In this document: positions 11,752 through 24,953 of the stretch, one piece after another
Position numbering within the stretch: position 1 is the first letter of the stretch
Layout of the letters: each line of letters begins with the position of its first letter
Source of the DNA: Mercurialis annua
Taxonomy: Eukaryota > Streptophyta > Magnoliopsida > Malpighiales > Euphorbiaceae
Direction: 5' to 3'
Assembly: GCF_937616625.2 (NCBI RefSeq)
Contig: NC_065570.1
Coordinates: 51,265,665-51,329,664, forward strand
DNA length: 64,000 nt
Made by a program: the position numbers and the translations under genes
The notes under the pieces: model-generated
Databases searched by the model: none
Told to the model about the DNA's origin: nothing
The model's input: only the letters and a program-made list of their open reading frames with translations

Positions 11752-14700
11752 GTGTTCTCTGCACCAGCAGGGTTTTCACAACCTGCTGCTTCTTTTGGTG
11801 GCCAGCGGGGCCGAGGTTCTGGAGGGCGTGGTTTTGGAGGCCGTGGCAACGGCGGAAGAGGTTCTAGCAGCTATGGTACCGGGCAGAGCTCTCAGCAGCA
11901 GAGTCAGGGTCAGGCCAGAGTTTTTGCCTTGACTCCTCAGGATGCTCATGCATCTAACGCAGTGGTGCAAGGTACTCTTCAGATCTCTTTCGTAGATGCA
12001 CTTGTTTTATTTGATGCGGGTGCAACCCATTCTTTTGTGTCTACGTGTTTTGCTGCTAAGTTGGGTGTAACACCAACAAGTCTGAGTGAACCTTTATCTG
12101 TTTCTACTCCTTTGTCTGACTGTGTGGTGGTGGATGTTGTGTATCCATCGTGTTCCGTGGTTATCCATGGAAGAGATTTGCGTGCTGACTTAGTTGTTTT
12201 GGATGTTCTTTCATTTGACGTGATTTTGGGGATGGATTGGCTGGCACGCCATTATGCTTCGATCGACTATCGAGGGAAGTCGGTTGAGTTTCGGATTCCA
12301 GGTGATCTACCATTTTCTTTTCAAGGGGAAAAGGCGGAGACACCGAAGAATCTGATTTCTGCGATCAAGGCAAAGCGGATGATGAGTAAGGGTTGTCAAG
12401 CTTTCTTAGCAGTGGTTCGAGACATGGATGCTGAGGTGGGCAGTATGAACACTGTCCCTATAGTGAACGAGTTCACTGACGTATTTCCAGAGGAGTTGCC
12501 TGGATTACCACCTGATCGGGATATCGAGTTCTGCATTGACGTTGTTCCTGGAACTGGTCCTATTTCGATACCGCCGTATCGGATGGCTCCTGCTGAGCTG
12601 AAGGAGTTAAAGGAACAGTTACAAGAACTTCTGGACATTGGCTTCATCAGACCGAGTACTTCTCCATGGGGTGCTCCAGTTCTGTTTGTTAAGAAGAAGG
12701 ATGGTTCCTTTCGACTTTGTATCGACTACAGACAGTTGAATAAGGCTACCATCAAGAACAGATATCCTCTTCCTCGCATCGACGATTTGTTTGATCAGTT
12801 GCAAGGTGCGAAGTGCTTTTCCAAGATTGACTTGAGATCCGGGTATCATCAACTTCGGATTCGAGATGTCGATGTGCCTAAGACTGCTTTCAGAACGCGT
12901 TATGGGCATTTCGAGTTTCTAGTCATGTCGTTTGGGTTGACTAACGCACCAGCAGCGTTTATGGACATGATGAATCGGGTTTTCAAGCCGTTTTTGGATC
13001 AGTTTGTTATCGTCTTCATTGATGACATCCTGATTTATTCCCGGAGTGAGGAGGAGCATGCTTATCACTTGAGGACTATACTACAGACCTTGCGAGAGCA
13101 TCAGTTGTATGCTAAGTTCTCAAAGTGCGAGTTTTGGCTGGAACAGGTTACCTTCTTAGGACACGTGGTGTCGAAGGATGGGATCAAGGTTGATCCGAAG
13201 AAGATTGAGGCGGTTATGGATTGGCAGAGGCCGAGGTCAGTTACCGAGATCAGGAGTTTTCTTGGGTTAGCTGGCTACTACCGTCGGTTCGTGCAGGATT
13301 TTTCTCGAATATCTGCACCTTTGACTAAGCTGACACAGAAGGGTGTTAAGTTTGAGTGGACCGACAAGTGTGAGGCAAGTTTCGAGAAGCTGAAGGAGAT
13401 TCTGACTACAGCTCCTGTTTTGGCGTTGCCTTCTGGCATAGAAGGTTTTACTGTGTACTGCGATGCTTCTCGGATTGGCTTAGGTTGCGTGTTGATGCAA
13501 CATGGACAGGTGATCGCCTATGCTTCTCGACAGCTGAAGAAGCATGAGGTGAATTACCCTACACATGACTTGGAGTTAGCTGCTGTGGTTTTTGCTCTGA
13601 AGATCTGGAGGCACTACTTGTACGGTGCGACTTGCGAGATCTTCACTGATCACAAGAGTCTGAAGTACATCTTTGATCAGCGAGAGCTGAATCTGAGACA
13701 GAGGAGGTGGCTAGAGTTGCTGAAAGACTACGACTGTACTATTCAGTACCATCCTGGTAAGGCTAACGTGGTAGCCGATGCGTTGAGTCGCAAGTCTTCG
13801 GGCAGTCTGGCCCATATTTCTGAGGTTGGACGTAGACCTATGGTTAGAGAGTGGCATGGTTTGATAGCTTCGGGCTACGGTTTTCAGGTTTCTCAGAACG
13901 GGAGTTTGTTGGCACATCTGCAAGTGCAGCCGGTTTTGATTGATAGGATTAAAGTTTTACAAGCTGAGGATCCACAATTGAAACGGATTATGGACGAGAT
14001 CCATCTGGATGGGAATTCCGAGTTTGTTTTTGTTGACGGAGTTCTCAGGTTTGGTTCGAGGCTGTGCGTTCCGGATTCAGATGGTTTGAGAGACCAGATT
14101 CTGGAGGAAGCGCATAGATCAGCTTACAGTGTTCATCCGGGATCTACCAAGATGTACCATGACCTCAAGGGTACGTATTGGTGGAGCGGAATGAAGAAAG
14201 ATGTTGCGGAGTACGTTTCCAAGTGTCTGACTTGCCAGCAGGTGAAGCTGGAACATCAGAGACCTTTTGGCTATCTACAGCCACTACCTATTCCAGAGTG
14301 GAAGTGGGAGCGGATTGCCATGGACTTTGTTGTTGGTTTACCACGTACTCGACAGGGGTACGATTCCATCTGGGTGATAGTTGACCGTATGACCAAGTCA
14401 GCTCACTTCCTTCCGATCAAGGTTTCGTATCCTACTTCGAAGTTGGCTCAGTTGTACATCGACAGGATTGTCAATTTGCATGGTGTACCGGTTTCGATTG
14501 TTTCAGACAGAGGTTCTGTGTTTACTTCGAGGTTCTGGAAAGCGTTACAGGAGTCCTTGGGTTCTCGGTTGGACTTCAGTACAGCTTTTCATCCTCAGAC
14601 TGACGGTCAGTCTGAGAGGACTATTCAGACGTTGGAGGATATGCTCAGGATGTGCATCCTTGATTTTCAGGGTAGCTGGGATACTCATTTGCCGTTGATT

Positions 14701-15360
14701 GAGTTTTCGTACAACAACAGTTACCATGCGAGCATTGAGATGGCACCTTATGAGGCTCTGTACGGACGCAAGTGTCGATCTCCTATCTGCTGGGAAGAGG
14801 TCGGCGAGCGGAAGTTGTCTGGTGCTGAGATTATTCAGATTACCTCAGAGAAGGTACCGTTGATAAAACGGAGGTTGGAGACAGCTTTTAGTCGGCATAA
14901 GAGTTATGCTGATCCGAAGAGGAAAGACATCGAGTTTCAGGTGGGAGACTTTGTGTTTCTTCGGGTTTCGCCTATGAAAGGCGTGGTTCGTTTTGGTGTC
15001 AAGGGAAAGTTGGCACCGAGGTACATTGGTCCCTATGAGATTTCAGAGAGGATTGGAGCTGTGGCTTATCGTCTGGTTCTGCCGCCAGACATGTCGTTAG
15101 TGCATCCTGTTTTTCATGTTTCTATGCTGAGGAAGTGCATCTCAGATCCTTCAAATGTGATTGTGCCTCAGAGCGTTGAGATTGACCAGGAGCTGTCCTA
15201 TGAGGAACAACCAGTTGAGATTGTCGATACGCTAGTGCGTAGGTTACGGAATAAGGAGATTCCGATGGTCAAAGTTCTGTGGCGGAATCATTCTGTTGAG
15301 GAGTGCACTTGGGAGACGGAGTCCGATATGCGGAAACGTTACCCTTTCCTCTTTCCTTGA
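11752..15360 (+). CDS. Gag-end/Pol polyprotein of the Ty3/gypsy retrotransposon (5'-truncated)
   Basis: An open frame of about 1,202 codons, counted from GTG 11752, with no ATG start, because the 5' part is missing. The first about 55 residues are a Gly/Arg/Gln-rich gag tail; gag's CCHC zinc knuckle is absent. Aspartic protease motif [10 protein letters not shown] has Asp88. Reverse transcriptase spans roughly residues 290–470 with VFIDDIL (Asp424/Asp425). RNase H follows with YCDAS (Asp571) and FTDHKSL (Asp633). Integrase has an HHCC zinc domain ending CLTCQQ, then Asp858, Asp919 and Glu955: exactly 35 residues separate the last two, the DD35E spacing. A chromodomain closes the protein (about 1150–1195, [12 protein letters not shown]), used in the family to target chromatin. 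No frameshift or stop interrupts pol, so it decayed little since insertion. Stop TGA 15358–15360. Confidence 0.95.
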   Translation: MFSAPAGFSQPAASFGGQRGRGSGGRGFGGRGNGGRGSSSYGTGQSSQQQSQGQARVFALTPQDAHASNAVVQGTLQISFVDALVLFDAGATHSFVSTCFAAKLGVTPTSLSEPLSVSTPLSDCVVVDVVYPSCSVVIHGRDLRADLVVLDVLSFDVILGMDWLARHYASIDYRGKSVEFRIPGDLPFSFQGEKAETPKNLISAIKAKRMMSKGCQAFLAVVRDMDAEVGSMNTVPIVNEFTDVFPEELPGLPPDRDIEFCIDVVPGTGPISIPPYRMAPAELKELKEQLQELLDIGFIRPSTSPWGAPVLFVKKKDGSFRLCIDYRQLNKATIKNRYPLPRIDDLFDQLQGAKCFSKIDLRSGYHQLRIRDVDVPKTAFRTRYGHFEFLVMSFGLTNAPAAFMDMMNRVFKPFLDQFVIVFIDDILIYSRSEEEHAYHLRTILQTLREHQLYAKFSKCEFWLEQVTFLGHVVSKDGIKVDPKKIEAVMDWQRPRSVTEIRSFLGLAGYYRRFVQDFSRISAPLTKLTQKGVKFEWTDKCEASFEKLKEILTTAPVLALPSGIEGFTVYCDASRIGLGCVLMQHGQVIAYASRQLKKHEVNYPTHDLELAAVVFALKIWRHYLYGATCEIFTDHKSLKYIFDQRELNLRQRRWLELLKDYDCTIQYHPGKANVVADALSRKSSGSLAHISEVGRRPMVREWHGLIASGYGFQVSQNGSLLAHLQVQPVLIDRIKVLQAEDPQLKRIMDEIHLDGNSEFVFVDGVLRFGSRLCVPDSDGLRDQILEEAHRSAYSVHPGSTKMYHDLKGTYWWSGMKKDVAEYVSKCLTCQQVKLEHQRPFGYLQPLPIPEWKWERIAMDFVVGLPRTRQGYDSIWVIVDRMTKSAHFLPIKVSYPTSKLAQLYIDRIVNLHGVPVSIVSDRGSVFTSRFWKALQESLGSRLDFSTAFHPQTDGQSERTIQTLEDMLRMCILDFQGSWDTHLPLIEFSYNNSYHASIEMAPYEALYGRKCRSPICWEEVGERKLSGAEIIQITSEKVPLIKRRLETAFSRHKSYADPKRKDIEFQVGDFVFLRVSPMKGVVRFGVKGKLAPRYIGPYEISERIGAVAYRLVLPPDMSLVHPVFHVSMLRKCISDPSNVIVPQSVEIDQELSYEEQPVEIVDTLVRRLRNKEIPMVKVLWRNHSVEECTWETESDMRKRYPFLFP

Positions 15361-15466
15361 GGTACGTGTATCGTTGCTTACGTGTTTTAGTTGTTTGTTT
15401 GTGTACTTGTTGTGCTGTTAAGTTTTGTTTTTACATTCTAAATTCGAGGACGAATTTTTAATAAGT

Positions 15467-15475
15467 TGGGGAGAA
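15467..15475 (+). other. Polypurine tract of the Ty3/gypsy element
   Basis: TGGGGAGAA lies directly upstream of the right LTR start at 15476. A purine run at this position primes plus-strand DNA synthesis in LTR retrotransposons. The preceding text (ATTCGAGGACGAATTTTTAA, 15441–15460) is typical for the clade. Confidence 0.88.
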
Positions 15476-18229
15476 TGTAATATCCCGTATTTTTTTTAAA
15501 TTAATTTTAAAAAGGAAATAATAATATATATTTTTTATTCGTCAAGCTTTAGGTAAAAATTTATTATTATTATTATATATTTTTATTAAATTTTGTTTTG
15601 GTTGTTCGTTGATTCAATTCGTGTTTGTTTTGTATTATTAAATTTTTTAAAAAAGAAAAAAAAAATAAAAAAAAGTAAGCATAATAAGTAAGCATATTAA
15701 CCATGCCCTTACCTTATATTATCACGTGGAAGCCCATCCAAATTTGATAGATGGCCAAAATACTTAGGAAGCCCATCAATTTTATAAGGAGCAGAAACTT
15801 ATTTGAACAACAGTAAAGAGAAATTACTGCGTTTTCTTATTCATTCGTTTCTTCACTTTCAAACCCTAATATACTTCTATCACTTTTCTTAAAACCTAGC
15901 CGTCTCTCCCTAGACATCAAAGACAATCAGGAATTTCATCGCTCATCCTTTTCATTGCTTCGGACCTTGGTAAGATATCTCGTCGGTTTCATCGTTCGTT
16001 TGGGTTACCGTCTTTATCGCAGCTAATTCGTATCTACGTAGCTTATATCTGAGATTTCCTTTGACGTTTCACCCTTATTCATCGATCTCATAAATCCTAA
16101 CGCGTTGGAATCGATAACGGTACGTTAATCTATCCGTTATATCGCCGTAACGGTTCACCGGTTTTACTAACTGTTGGTTGTAAATTCTTCTCCTTTGCTG
16201 CAATGATATTTCTTATGATCTAATATCATTCATATGTTCTTATTGTATTAATCTGAAGTTGTTTTTGTGTTGCAATCAAAATATTTTCTGTTTGCGTTGG
16301 CCATGGATTTGGTCGTTGAGCTTTTGCTCACTTTTTGTCCAAAGGAATTATGATTATGGTGTTCTGTTCATATTCCATATTTCATTTGATTTTATATAAT
16401 GAGTGGGATTTTGGAAATGGTTTTGGATGTCATTATTATGTTCATATTGGTTTGGTTATGGCGGCAGTAGCATCATTTTTGAATTTTCCATGGCCATTAG
16501 TTGTTCATGATGATTTGGTTGGTTGTTATATGTTTAATCAAAGGTTTGATTTAAATTAATACCGATTTGAAACCGAACTCTCAATTATCGTTGTGAATTC
16601 TAAATTGCTAATTGTTTTCATCATTTTTTTAAAAAAATGGAAATAAAATTAGTAGCGATTACAATTTAAATTGTTTTTATTATTATTATTATTATTATTC
16701 TGAAAACGATATTATATTATAATCTTTTAATCAGATGATCACTCGTATAATTATCATTTTGAGAATTTTGGCTAAATTATAAATTAGCTTTTAATAATTT
16801 TCTTAACTATTTTAGTTAAGTAAATTGTGGGTAACTATTTGTTACTTGTATTTTAAGCTATTGAATTCTATTTTAAAAATAGATAATTATTTTATCAGAT
16901 ATTTTAACATATAAACTCGGGTTTATAATTTAATAAACTTTTGGACCGGGTTAGACTTTGGTCGCCCAACAAGTGGGAAGAAGCTTGGTAGTTTTTAATA
17001 ACTCGGCTGACTCACTGATACGGATTTTTAACTTGGGTTAAATTAATTTGTTTATTAAATTACTAAAATTGTAATTTAATATATAATTTATATGATTTGT
17101 ATTCTATAACTTGAGTTTTATTTGGAATGCATTTAATATAAGTGTTTATTAAATGTGGCTTGGTATTGTGTTGTGCTAGTCCTATATGGTGTCTAGTACT
17201 CTCTAGAGTTAGGGTCTGTTTTTAATTACGATTTTAATATTTTATTTAGACCCGTCGACTGTTCGTACTTCAGAGGCGAACCAGAGTTAGATTGCTTGTC
17301 AGGATCACGTGGATTTAGCAAGCAGTGAGTTTATATCTCTATTTACCTCTTTATTAAGCAACTATTATATTTTGTATATATGTATATGTATAAACAGCTT
17401 TCGAACTGTTTTCGGCATTGTGGATTTGATTTGGAACGTGCTACTCGATGGGCATCATCGGGACTGCGTGCGCACCGGTAATGATTATGGTATTGAGGTA
17501 GGTTTGAGATACGTCTCACCTTAGTGAGGGCACCGGTGGAAGATACGTCTCCTGGGCTCACTATTTATTAAGTGATAGTCGGGGATCGGCTATTGAGATA
17601 CGTCTCACCGACACGACAATGGATTTAGAATTGTGGTTTAGGGTTTCATTGATAATCCATAATGAAAATGTTTTATTAAACGTTTTTAAAGGTTTTTAAC
17701 TTAATAAATGTAAATGGTTATATAAACTCTACTCAGTAAATCTGACCCCGTTGTTTTCCCAAATTTTCCAGGTTTATGATTTGAGCGTTGGTCAAACTCC
17801 GTTTCTTCATTCTCGGAGGTTTTATTTTATTTTCAGAATAAAAGAGTCGAACTGTTTTAAACTCTTAGACCGCAGTAGTAGTATCAGTTATTCATGTCTT
17901 AGTCTTTTATTTATATTTTTGACTATTGTTGTTGGATTTGTCCAACTATTACTTTATCGCTTTTGGCATGATAATTACAGTGTTTATGGTATTTATATTA
18001 TATTGCCATACTGTTGGAGATTATTCTGAGATAAGCGTAATTTAAATATATATTGCTTTATGTACTGCTAGACTAGGCTGAAGTCTCGGTTGCCCCCGAG
18101 CATGTGGTTTTATGCAGGTACATTGTTTAAATGTTATAAATTGATTATCCGCAAGGCTAGCTACGGGTTTTGGTACAACCATACCCATACCCTAGCGCCG
18201 GTCGCGATTCATGAAAATGGGTCGTGACA
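15476..18229 (+). repeat. Right LTR of the Ty3/gypsy element
   Basis: A 2,754-bp copy of the left LTR, TGTAATATCCCG to GTCGTGACA, followed by the CCTTT target duplication at 18230–18234. It is one base longer than the left copy through one extra A near 15660. No base substitution was seen except at the terminal base. Confidence 0.94.
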
Positions 18230-18340
18230 CCTTTTTAATACATTTGGCCTTTTAATTATTACTTATTTTTTTATCATTCAATTTTCCATACGGCTAACGC
18301 ACAATTGGTTTATTGCACGAATGACATGGCGCAACGGTTG
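18230..18340. mobile_element. Right target-site duplication and remainder of the interrupted foldback element
   Basis: CCTTT at 18230–18234 is the right target-site duplication. The following TTAATACATTTGGCC… and AATGACATGGCGCAACGG (about 18320–18337) are inverted matches of 8650–8675 and 8590–8608, showing that the retrotransposon split one pre-existing inverted-repeat element. Confidence 0.7.
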
Positions 18341-18878
18341 TGTGCAATAATTTTTCTCAAAAGATAAGAGTTTCAATTTTTTTAAATTAGTTTTGTTTTG
18401 AGTTGAAAAGACTATTGTTTGAAAGAAAAGCAAATAAATAGATAAATAAGTAATTTTAGAGAAAATACTTTGAAAAAATAATGTCTTGCATTTTTCATAC
18501 CCATAATTGATATGTTACCTGAAAAAAATACTGTACAATGAAACTAAAACTGATTTATTCATTTAGAAGTTCCTACTTCTATATTTCTAAACTCCCTATG
18601 CTATAAAACAACATACTTGAGATTTCTCATGAAAATGACACTAAAAATGTAGTACTTTTCTGCAGTAAATGTGAACCCCAACATGCACTAAAAATGACAT
18701 GAAATGCTTGGATTTCTGGAACTTTGAACATAAAATTGATGATTTTTTTTTATATCAGAATGGCCTTTTCCTAGGTAAAAGATTTTTTTACATTTCAGAA
18801 TATGTAAGGAAAAATAAGATTTTATTTACTCTACTGCCACATTATGCTTCAGACAGCAACATACGGGCATGATTTCTA
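18341..18878. other. AT-rich spacer and IVD 3' UTR
   Basis: No coding sequence is supported. The part nearest IVD (roughly 18650–18878) is probably its 3' UTR. The rest is plain AT-rich intergenic DNA. Confidence 0.45.
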
Positions 18879-21800
18879 TCACTCCTTAAATAGTTCTCGG
18901 CCAATTATCATTCTTCTGATCTCACTTGTCCCTGCCCCAATTTCATAGAGTTTGGCATCTCGAAGAAGACGGCCAGTCGGGTACTCATTTACGTACCCGT
19001 TGCCACCTAAACATTGTAAAGCCTGAAAAAAATGAATATGGGGTGTAAGTAAGTTGGTCATAAATAACATGCAGGCTAATAACATCATATATAGTCGTCG
19101 GCCTGCGTGTTTGCCCTTAACCCCAAGTCAAGCTATGAAAAAAAAAAAGATATAGGGGTGAGCAAATGGTCAGTTAAATCAAATTAACCGTTCTATTTTA
19201 TTTAAGTTTAGTTACTATGGTTTGGTCAATAAAAAATTCAATTTTGCTATGGTTAAGAGTTTAAAAGGTTCAGTAAGCCAAATTAACCAAATCTTTTATA
19301 TTCATGTTTAAATGTATTCTTTTTTTGTGAAATTTTCTAAAATGTTAATGAGTAAAAAGGATTGGAGTTAGTTGAAGAATTGAATTATTTGAGACACCTT
19401 GAGGCAAGTGAAGGAAGAGATGCAAGGGAAAGGGAATGGGGACAGAGACTATTTTAGCGGTTTAACCGAATTAACCTTAATTCGGTAAGTTTGGTTTTGT
19501 ATTTTTAAGATTTTGGTTAATTCAGTTAAATTGTGATAAAATATTTGTGGTATCATAAAATTTATCTTCAAAGTTCTACTTTTCTTTTCTTGATAGAACA
19601 ATGAGGGGAAAAAGAATGAGGGGCAGCACTAGAAAAATTAAAAAAACTCTGACAAATAAAAGAAGAAAAGAATTGGTTTGATGCTCTCTCACCTGCAAAG
19701 CAACTTGGGTTCCCCTTTCAGCTGCACAGAGTATGACTCCAGCACAATCCTGAAATTCACATACACACAAGTCGAATTAAGCATTTTGTGTAAATAAATT
19801 ATGAAAAAAGTAACTGGGCATCAAAGAATCAACAATAACAAAGTAAAAAAACAGTAGTAAAGGGCGAAAGAAGAGTCCATTTTGCTATTTTAAAAAATAA
19901 AGAACATAACATAGTTAAAAACAAAAGAAACTCATCAATCAAAAATGAAAAATAGACAGCACCAAGAGAAAATATGCAATGCTACCATTGTCTCTTATTG
20001 GGTGACAAACTAACAGTAGAACAACAATAAGTGAAAGGAAAAATGATAATCCTGCTGGTCCTCAAATTTCATGACAAGAAAAATGAGCCAAATAATTGTA
20101 TTATGGAGCTTTGCTCTCCAAAACATATTTCTCAATAAGATCAGATGTATCATATATCCAAACAGCAGTTAAGGGATGAAGTCAAATCAAGAGAAAAATA
20201 TCTAGGAATGGGTGTGAATAAAAGCATCACCTTAGGCACATCAAAAAAAAAAAAAGCATCACCTTAGGATCAACTTTTCCGCTGTCACAATCCTTTGCAA
20301 CAGAATATACATAAGACCTGGAAAAACATGATTATCAACAACCCCTTTAACAAAATCATAAGGATAAGAGAATATTGTTAATAAATGATAGGATTACATA
20401 CCTTGAAGATTGCAAAGAAGTATACATATCAGCAACCTTCCCCTGTCAGTGCAAACAATTTCATGTTAGTAAGCTTTAAGATCCCTTACAAACAACTACT
20501 AGAACCTTGTATTAATGATGGTGAATAAACCTGTATAAATTGAAATTCCCCAATTGGACGGCCAAATTGTTCTCTTTGTCGGATATATGGTAGAGCAACA
20601 TCTAGACAAGCCTGCATGATACCCAGAGGCCCAGCAGACAAAACAAGCCTCTCTAGATCAAGCCCTGACATCATGACATAAACTCCTGCAGAATAAGAAA
20701 AGTAAATAATTATTAGCCACAACATAGAGGAAGCACAACCATTGATTACAGTGTTATTCAAGCGCTAAAACTCAGCATGCAATATTACTGGGCGTAGCAG
20801 TAATTTGCTAGCATAAAACAATCTCAGCAATGTTCTCTTGATTTGGAACACAAAAGGGGATACTATGGAAGGTTGAAGGTGCTTAAATAAATTACACTAC
20901 GTTTTATATCACTCAAGAGGATAAATATTGCAGACTTCTGTAACCAGTCTGGTTTTATAGTTATAGTGACATTAATCTGCTGAGACACCTTAGTGACTTT
21001 CTTGCTTTAAATGCTAAGCAGTCACAAAAGTTAGAGATGGAGCATCTTAAAAATATCTTCTAATTTGAAAACATTTGCATAAGAGACTACCTTTTCCTTC
21101 CTGCCCAAGTACATTTTCTTCTGGAACAAAACAGTTCTCGAAGACAAGCTCACATCTGTTGAGATAATCACGCATGTTATAAGGAGGTAAAATGATGGGC
21201 TAATGGATTAAATAGTAGTTATAGAGAAATTTTCTCATAGGACTGCCCACGTACGTATCACTTCCTCGCATCCCAAGTTTGTCAAGTTTCTGGGCAGTAC
21301 TAAATCTGTATTCACCAGAAAGAACAAAATTCAAATTAGGATCAGCTTCACTAAAGATTCACATGAAATTTTACACTCTACAATGAAAAACAAGCCTCAT
21401 TAATCCGATTTGAAATTGTTAGAGTTTACAATGCCCAAAACAAATCTTTCTTCAACGAGATAATTTCAGCCTTCATAGACAAACTCAAATATTCTCATTG
21501 AAATATGATGCAGTTGATTTCAGATCAAAAAGTTATAACTCATGAAAGCAGTACCTAGAGGCTGGGAAATCCTCTCTAGTCGCCCCTTTCAAGTTTTGAA
21601 GAAAAAGTGAATACATGATCAGCTGTGTGAAAGTAAATTATTGTGTTATCATTAAGGACCAAGAAAATTGCTGGATTGTGTTTGTGCTAATTATATACTA
21701 AAATGATGAAAACAATGGAAACTACTTCACAAAAACTACAATCTTTCAATAATACATCTATGACATAGGCAGCCTTAATCAGCAAAAAAAGACAGTTTAT

Positions 21801-23633
21801 GCAAGTACCCTGGCATTCCCTTCTCGATGATAAATGCTGTAATTCCTTTTGAGCCAGCTTTGATGTCTGTTTTTGCATAAATGACCTGCAAATAACCCTA
21901 TATGTCACTTTTGACTAAAAGAGATAATTATAGTAAATATAACTGGTGAGCTGTAATGAGAGCCAATGAGATGAGCTAGATGAATTTAGAATGATAAAAC
22001 TAACACTCTGATAAAATAATTTTCAAAATAGTGGCAAACAAATTGTAACACAAGATATATAAAACTTCCAAGAACATAATTTCCATATCAAAAGGACATA
22101 AATTTAAGGCAGTTACAAGTATGCAGTGAAAGGAGAAATTTAAGGCGATTCAGTAAAAGTAAAAGTTTGTTTTACACAGAATTTTACCAATGTCTGAGCG
22201 ACTGGACCATTTGTGCACCACATCTTGTTACCATTCACAATATAGCCCCCATCTACACGGTCCGCCTTGCATTTCATGCTAACAACATCAGAGCCCGCTG
22301 AAAGAAGAACAACGATATCAACTAGATTAAATAAAGAAGGGCTGCATGGAACCTTATAAATACACCACAAGTCCAAAATAAAGATGTACAAAAAAAAAGA
22401 ATCATAGAGATTACCGTTGGGTTCGCTCATTGCAAGAGCTCCAACGTGCTCTCCACTGATAAGCTTTGCCACAATAGGTAACTGGTTAGTTGAAATGAAG
22501 TTTTCGGGAGAAAGAAAAACTTCGCATAAAGCATACGCCACTAAAATAACACATAAAAAAATGTAGAGAACACTTCCAATTTCTTGGTCTGAGATAGTAG
22601 GACAAGGGGAGAGGGAATAACAAATCAGATATCATTTCATTGTTTTCCAGTACAAATTATTAAGGCATAAACACAACATAAGCTTAATAAGATTCTGATC
22701 TTTTTTTCGAAAGAGTTTTAACAACACAATTTTCAACTTATTAATGCTCAAAAAAGTGGCTGAAGTTCCTCAAAATACAGTCATCTGATGACAAGAACGA
22801 TACTAGATGTACAGCGGGAAAAGAAATTATTACGAAAGAGGAAAGGAAATAGAACCTTTGGCAAATACTTCTGTTTCTGAGCAGGACTTCCATTTCTCAC
22901 CTGAACAAAGAACCCCATAAAGAAATCATAAAACACACAAAGCATAAAACACAACAAATTCACATTAACAAAGGTCTCTTCTTTACCAACTGATTGACAC
23001 ACAGATTAGAATGAGCACCATAAGAAAGCGCAACGGATCCTGAAGCTCGACTAATTTCTTCCATCACTATACAATGATACAAATAACCAAGGCCTAATCC
23101 TCCGTATTCCTCTATAATAAAAACAACAACTAATCAATCAAATTATGATTTCACAAGCTTTAGTTAAGAAAAAAAAAAGAACTCCATAAGGTGAATAAGT
23201 TTACCAGGTGCAGTAATTCCAAGAAGATTAAAATCTCCCATAAGCTTCCACAAATTAACTTCCTACACCAAAACAAAAAAAATCAATTAAAATTAGCATA
23301 AAAAACAATCATGAAATGAACAAAACAATAAAAAAAACATCACACAGTTAAATTTTTACCTTGGGAAAATTATTAGTTTGATCAATCTTGGAAGCATGAG
23401 GAGCAATATTTTCTTGAGCGAATTGAGTTACACTCTCTTTAAACTACCAATCAATCAATTCAAATAAAAATCAATCATAAACAAAAACAGTAATAAAAAT
23501 TTAAATTTAATGAAAAAAAACAGACCTGAAGCTGAGTATCGTCAAGGAGAAGAGATGTAGAGAAAGAAGCGCGTTGTATTTGCTTCTTTAATAGCGAAGA
23601 ACACAACGACTTAACTGTACATAGCTTCTGCAT
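18879..23633 (-). CDS. IVD: Isovaleryl-CoA dehydrogenase, mitochondrial
   Basis: FAD-dependent acyl-CoA dehydrogenase of leucine (and isoleucine/valine) breakdown. It oxidises isovaleryl-CoA to 3-methylcrotonyl-CoA and passes electrons to ETF and ETF:ubiquinone oxidoreductase in the mitochondrial matrix. Fifteen exons on the minus strand: 23633–23526, 23443–23360, 23262–23205, 23111–22987, 22900–22856, 22463–22415, 22297–22188, 21885–21809, 21305–21255, 21155–21091, 20685–20531, 20442–20402, 20317–20263, 19749–19693, 19022–18879. They give 407 residues (Arabidopsis IVD 409). The N-terminus is basic and Ser/Leu-rich, typical of a matrix-targeting presequence. Visible signatures are [27 protein letters not shown], and C-terminal [13 protein letters not shown] and [10 protein letters not shown]. 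Glu269 in GLDLERL sits where IVD has its catalytic base, distinguishing it from other acyl-CoA dehydrogenases. Stop TGA (complement of 18879–18881). Confidence 0.97.
19140..19560. repeat. Degenerate AGGGGTGAGC-type repeat in IVD intron 14
   Basis: It begins ATAGGGGTGAGCAAATGGTCAG and continues with GGTTTGGTCA, TTTGGTTAATTCAGTT and similar words. The start matches the terminus of the element at 51722–52239. No inverted terminus was found, so it is probably a truncated copy. Confidence 0.45.
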
Positions 23634-24953
23634 CGTCGTTTTGATGAGTGTAGATTGATTGAGTGAATGTTGAAGACGAAGATGACGACTGTTTTATAAA
23701 ATTGATTTTGGCATGCTGCGACAGGCTTGATTTGTGAGTTGGATCATACGTGGCTGAATATTATTGGTGGAAATGGTTGACTAGGTTCGCTGGAGTTGGC
23801 TACAGTTAAACTAGACTCGATAAACATGAGTAAAGGATAAAACTGAGTGACTCAGCGTCTATGCGTTTGAAATACTAATTTGAAGAAAATAAAAGTTTAG
23901 CTACTGAATTGAAACTTCTGAAAAGGTTTATACACCAATGTTTAAATAGAGAAATTTAAGCATTAAAAGAAGATTTAAGTAACGATTTTTAATTATATAG
24001 TCTATTTAGTCCTATATTTGACTTTTTTTATCGATTTATCATATTTTCACACTGATTTGGTGCGTGTTGCTCGCCCCCAATAATAATTATTATGTTAAAA
24101 TGGGACAAATGAAAAGATTTATGACTAAATTGGCCCTAAAATTAAAATATATGCTAATTGACATCGCTTGCGAATCGCCACTTTAAATAAAAAATAAAAT
24201 AAAAGGTCAACTCGGATTTTAAATTTGTGTCTTGCGATGAAATAAGTATATTTTAACTATTTGGGGTCAATTAGATTTTCAGACTTGTGTTTTCGAATCA
24301 AATGCGTCATTTTAATTTGATCAGTCAAATAAGTTTCAGACTTTTTAATTTAGGTCAATTAATTCTAAAATTATATACCTCAAATGGAAACTTATGTAAC
24401 CCTCGAATATAAATTTGGGGATCTATCATTGAAGTAATTTATTTGACTCGAAAACACATATTTAAAAATTTAATTTGCCTAAAAAGTTAAAATATATTTA
24501 TTTGATTTAGAGATAGAGGTTCGAGTACCGCGTTGATCCTTTATTAAAAAAAGCAAAAAATATAAAAAAAAAACTTCAAGTTTTTAAAAAAGAACATATA
24601 AGTTCTTTAAGCTTTTTTAGGCCACTTAAACTCTTGATATTTTTAATTTGTACAAAAAAGTCCTATAATTTTTTTATAAAAAAAATTTAAGCCCTTTTAA
24701 TTTTCTTTTTGAACACTTAGCCCCCAAATTTTTGGTAAATATATTAAATATTAAGATTATTTTTGAACTTTTTTCTTGTATGGTTAGAAGAGACATGTCA
24801 GCAATTAACGAGTGTTTCTAATGGTGCAGGACGAATAGGTTTATTTATCTATTTTGACAACAAAGAGGGTTTAATTGTTCTCAAACATAGTTTAAGGGCT
24901 AATTTTTACTTTTATAAAAACTACTAGAGTTTTTTTTCTGTACCTTTTACCTT
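23634..24953. other. Promoter-side spacer of IVD and AT-rich intergenic DNA
   Basis: The 100–300 bases right of 23633 should hold the IVD 5' UTR and promoter on the minus strand. The remaining DNA is AT-rich, with scattered GTCAATTAG and TTTAATTTG words resembling old repeats. No coding region is supported. Confidence 0.4.

Larger units (their letters stand above)
8998..18229 (+). mobile_element. Ty3/gypsy chromovirus (Tekay/Del-like) LTR retrotransposon with 5' internal deletion
   Basis: A 9,232-bp element bounded by CCTTT duplications, with LTRs 8998–11750 and 15476–18229 and one long polyprotein frame between them. Domain order protease, reverse transcriptase, RNase H, integrase, chromodomain identifies a Ty3/gypsy chromovirus. 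The long LTRs and sequence style suggest the Tekay/Del clade. LTRs start TGTAAT; the right LTR ends GTGACA. The two LTRs differ, as far as I could compare, by one A in a poly-A run and the last base, so insertion was recent. A normal tRNA primer binding site and 5' untranslated region are missing: coding sequence for the end of gag begins directly at the LTR edge. It interrupts an older foldback element. Confidence 0.95.

Noticed and set aside
11776..14727. Minus-strand and alternative-frame ORFs within the retrotransposon pol region
   Set aside because: They are shadows of the long polyprotein frame, which carries all recognisable domains.
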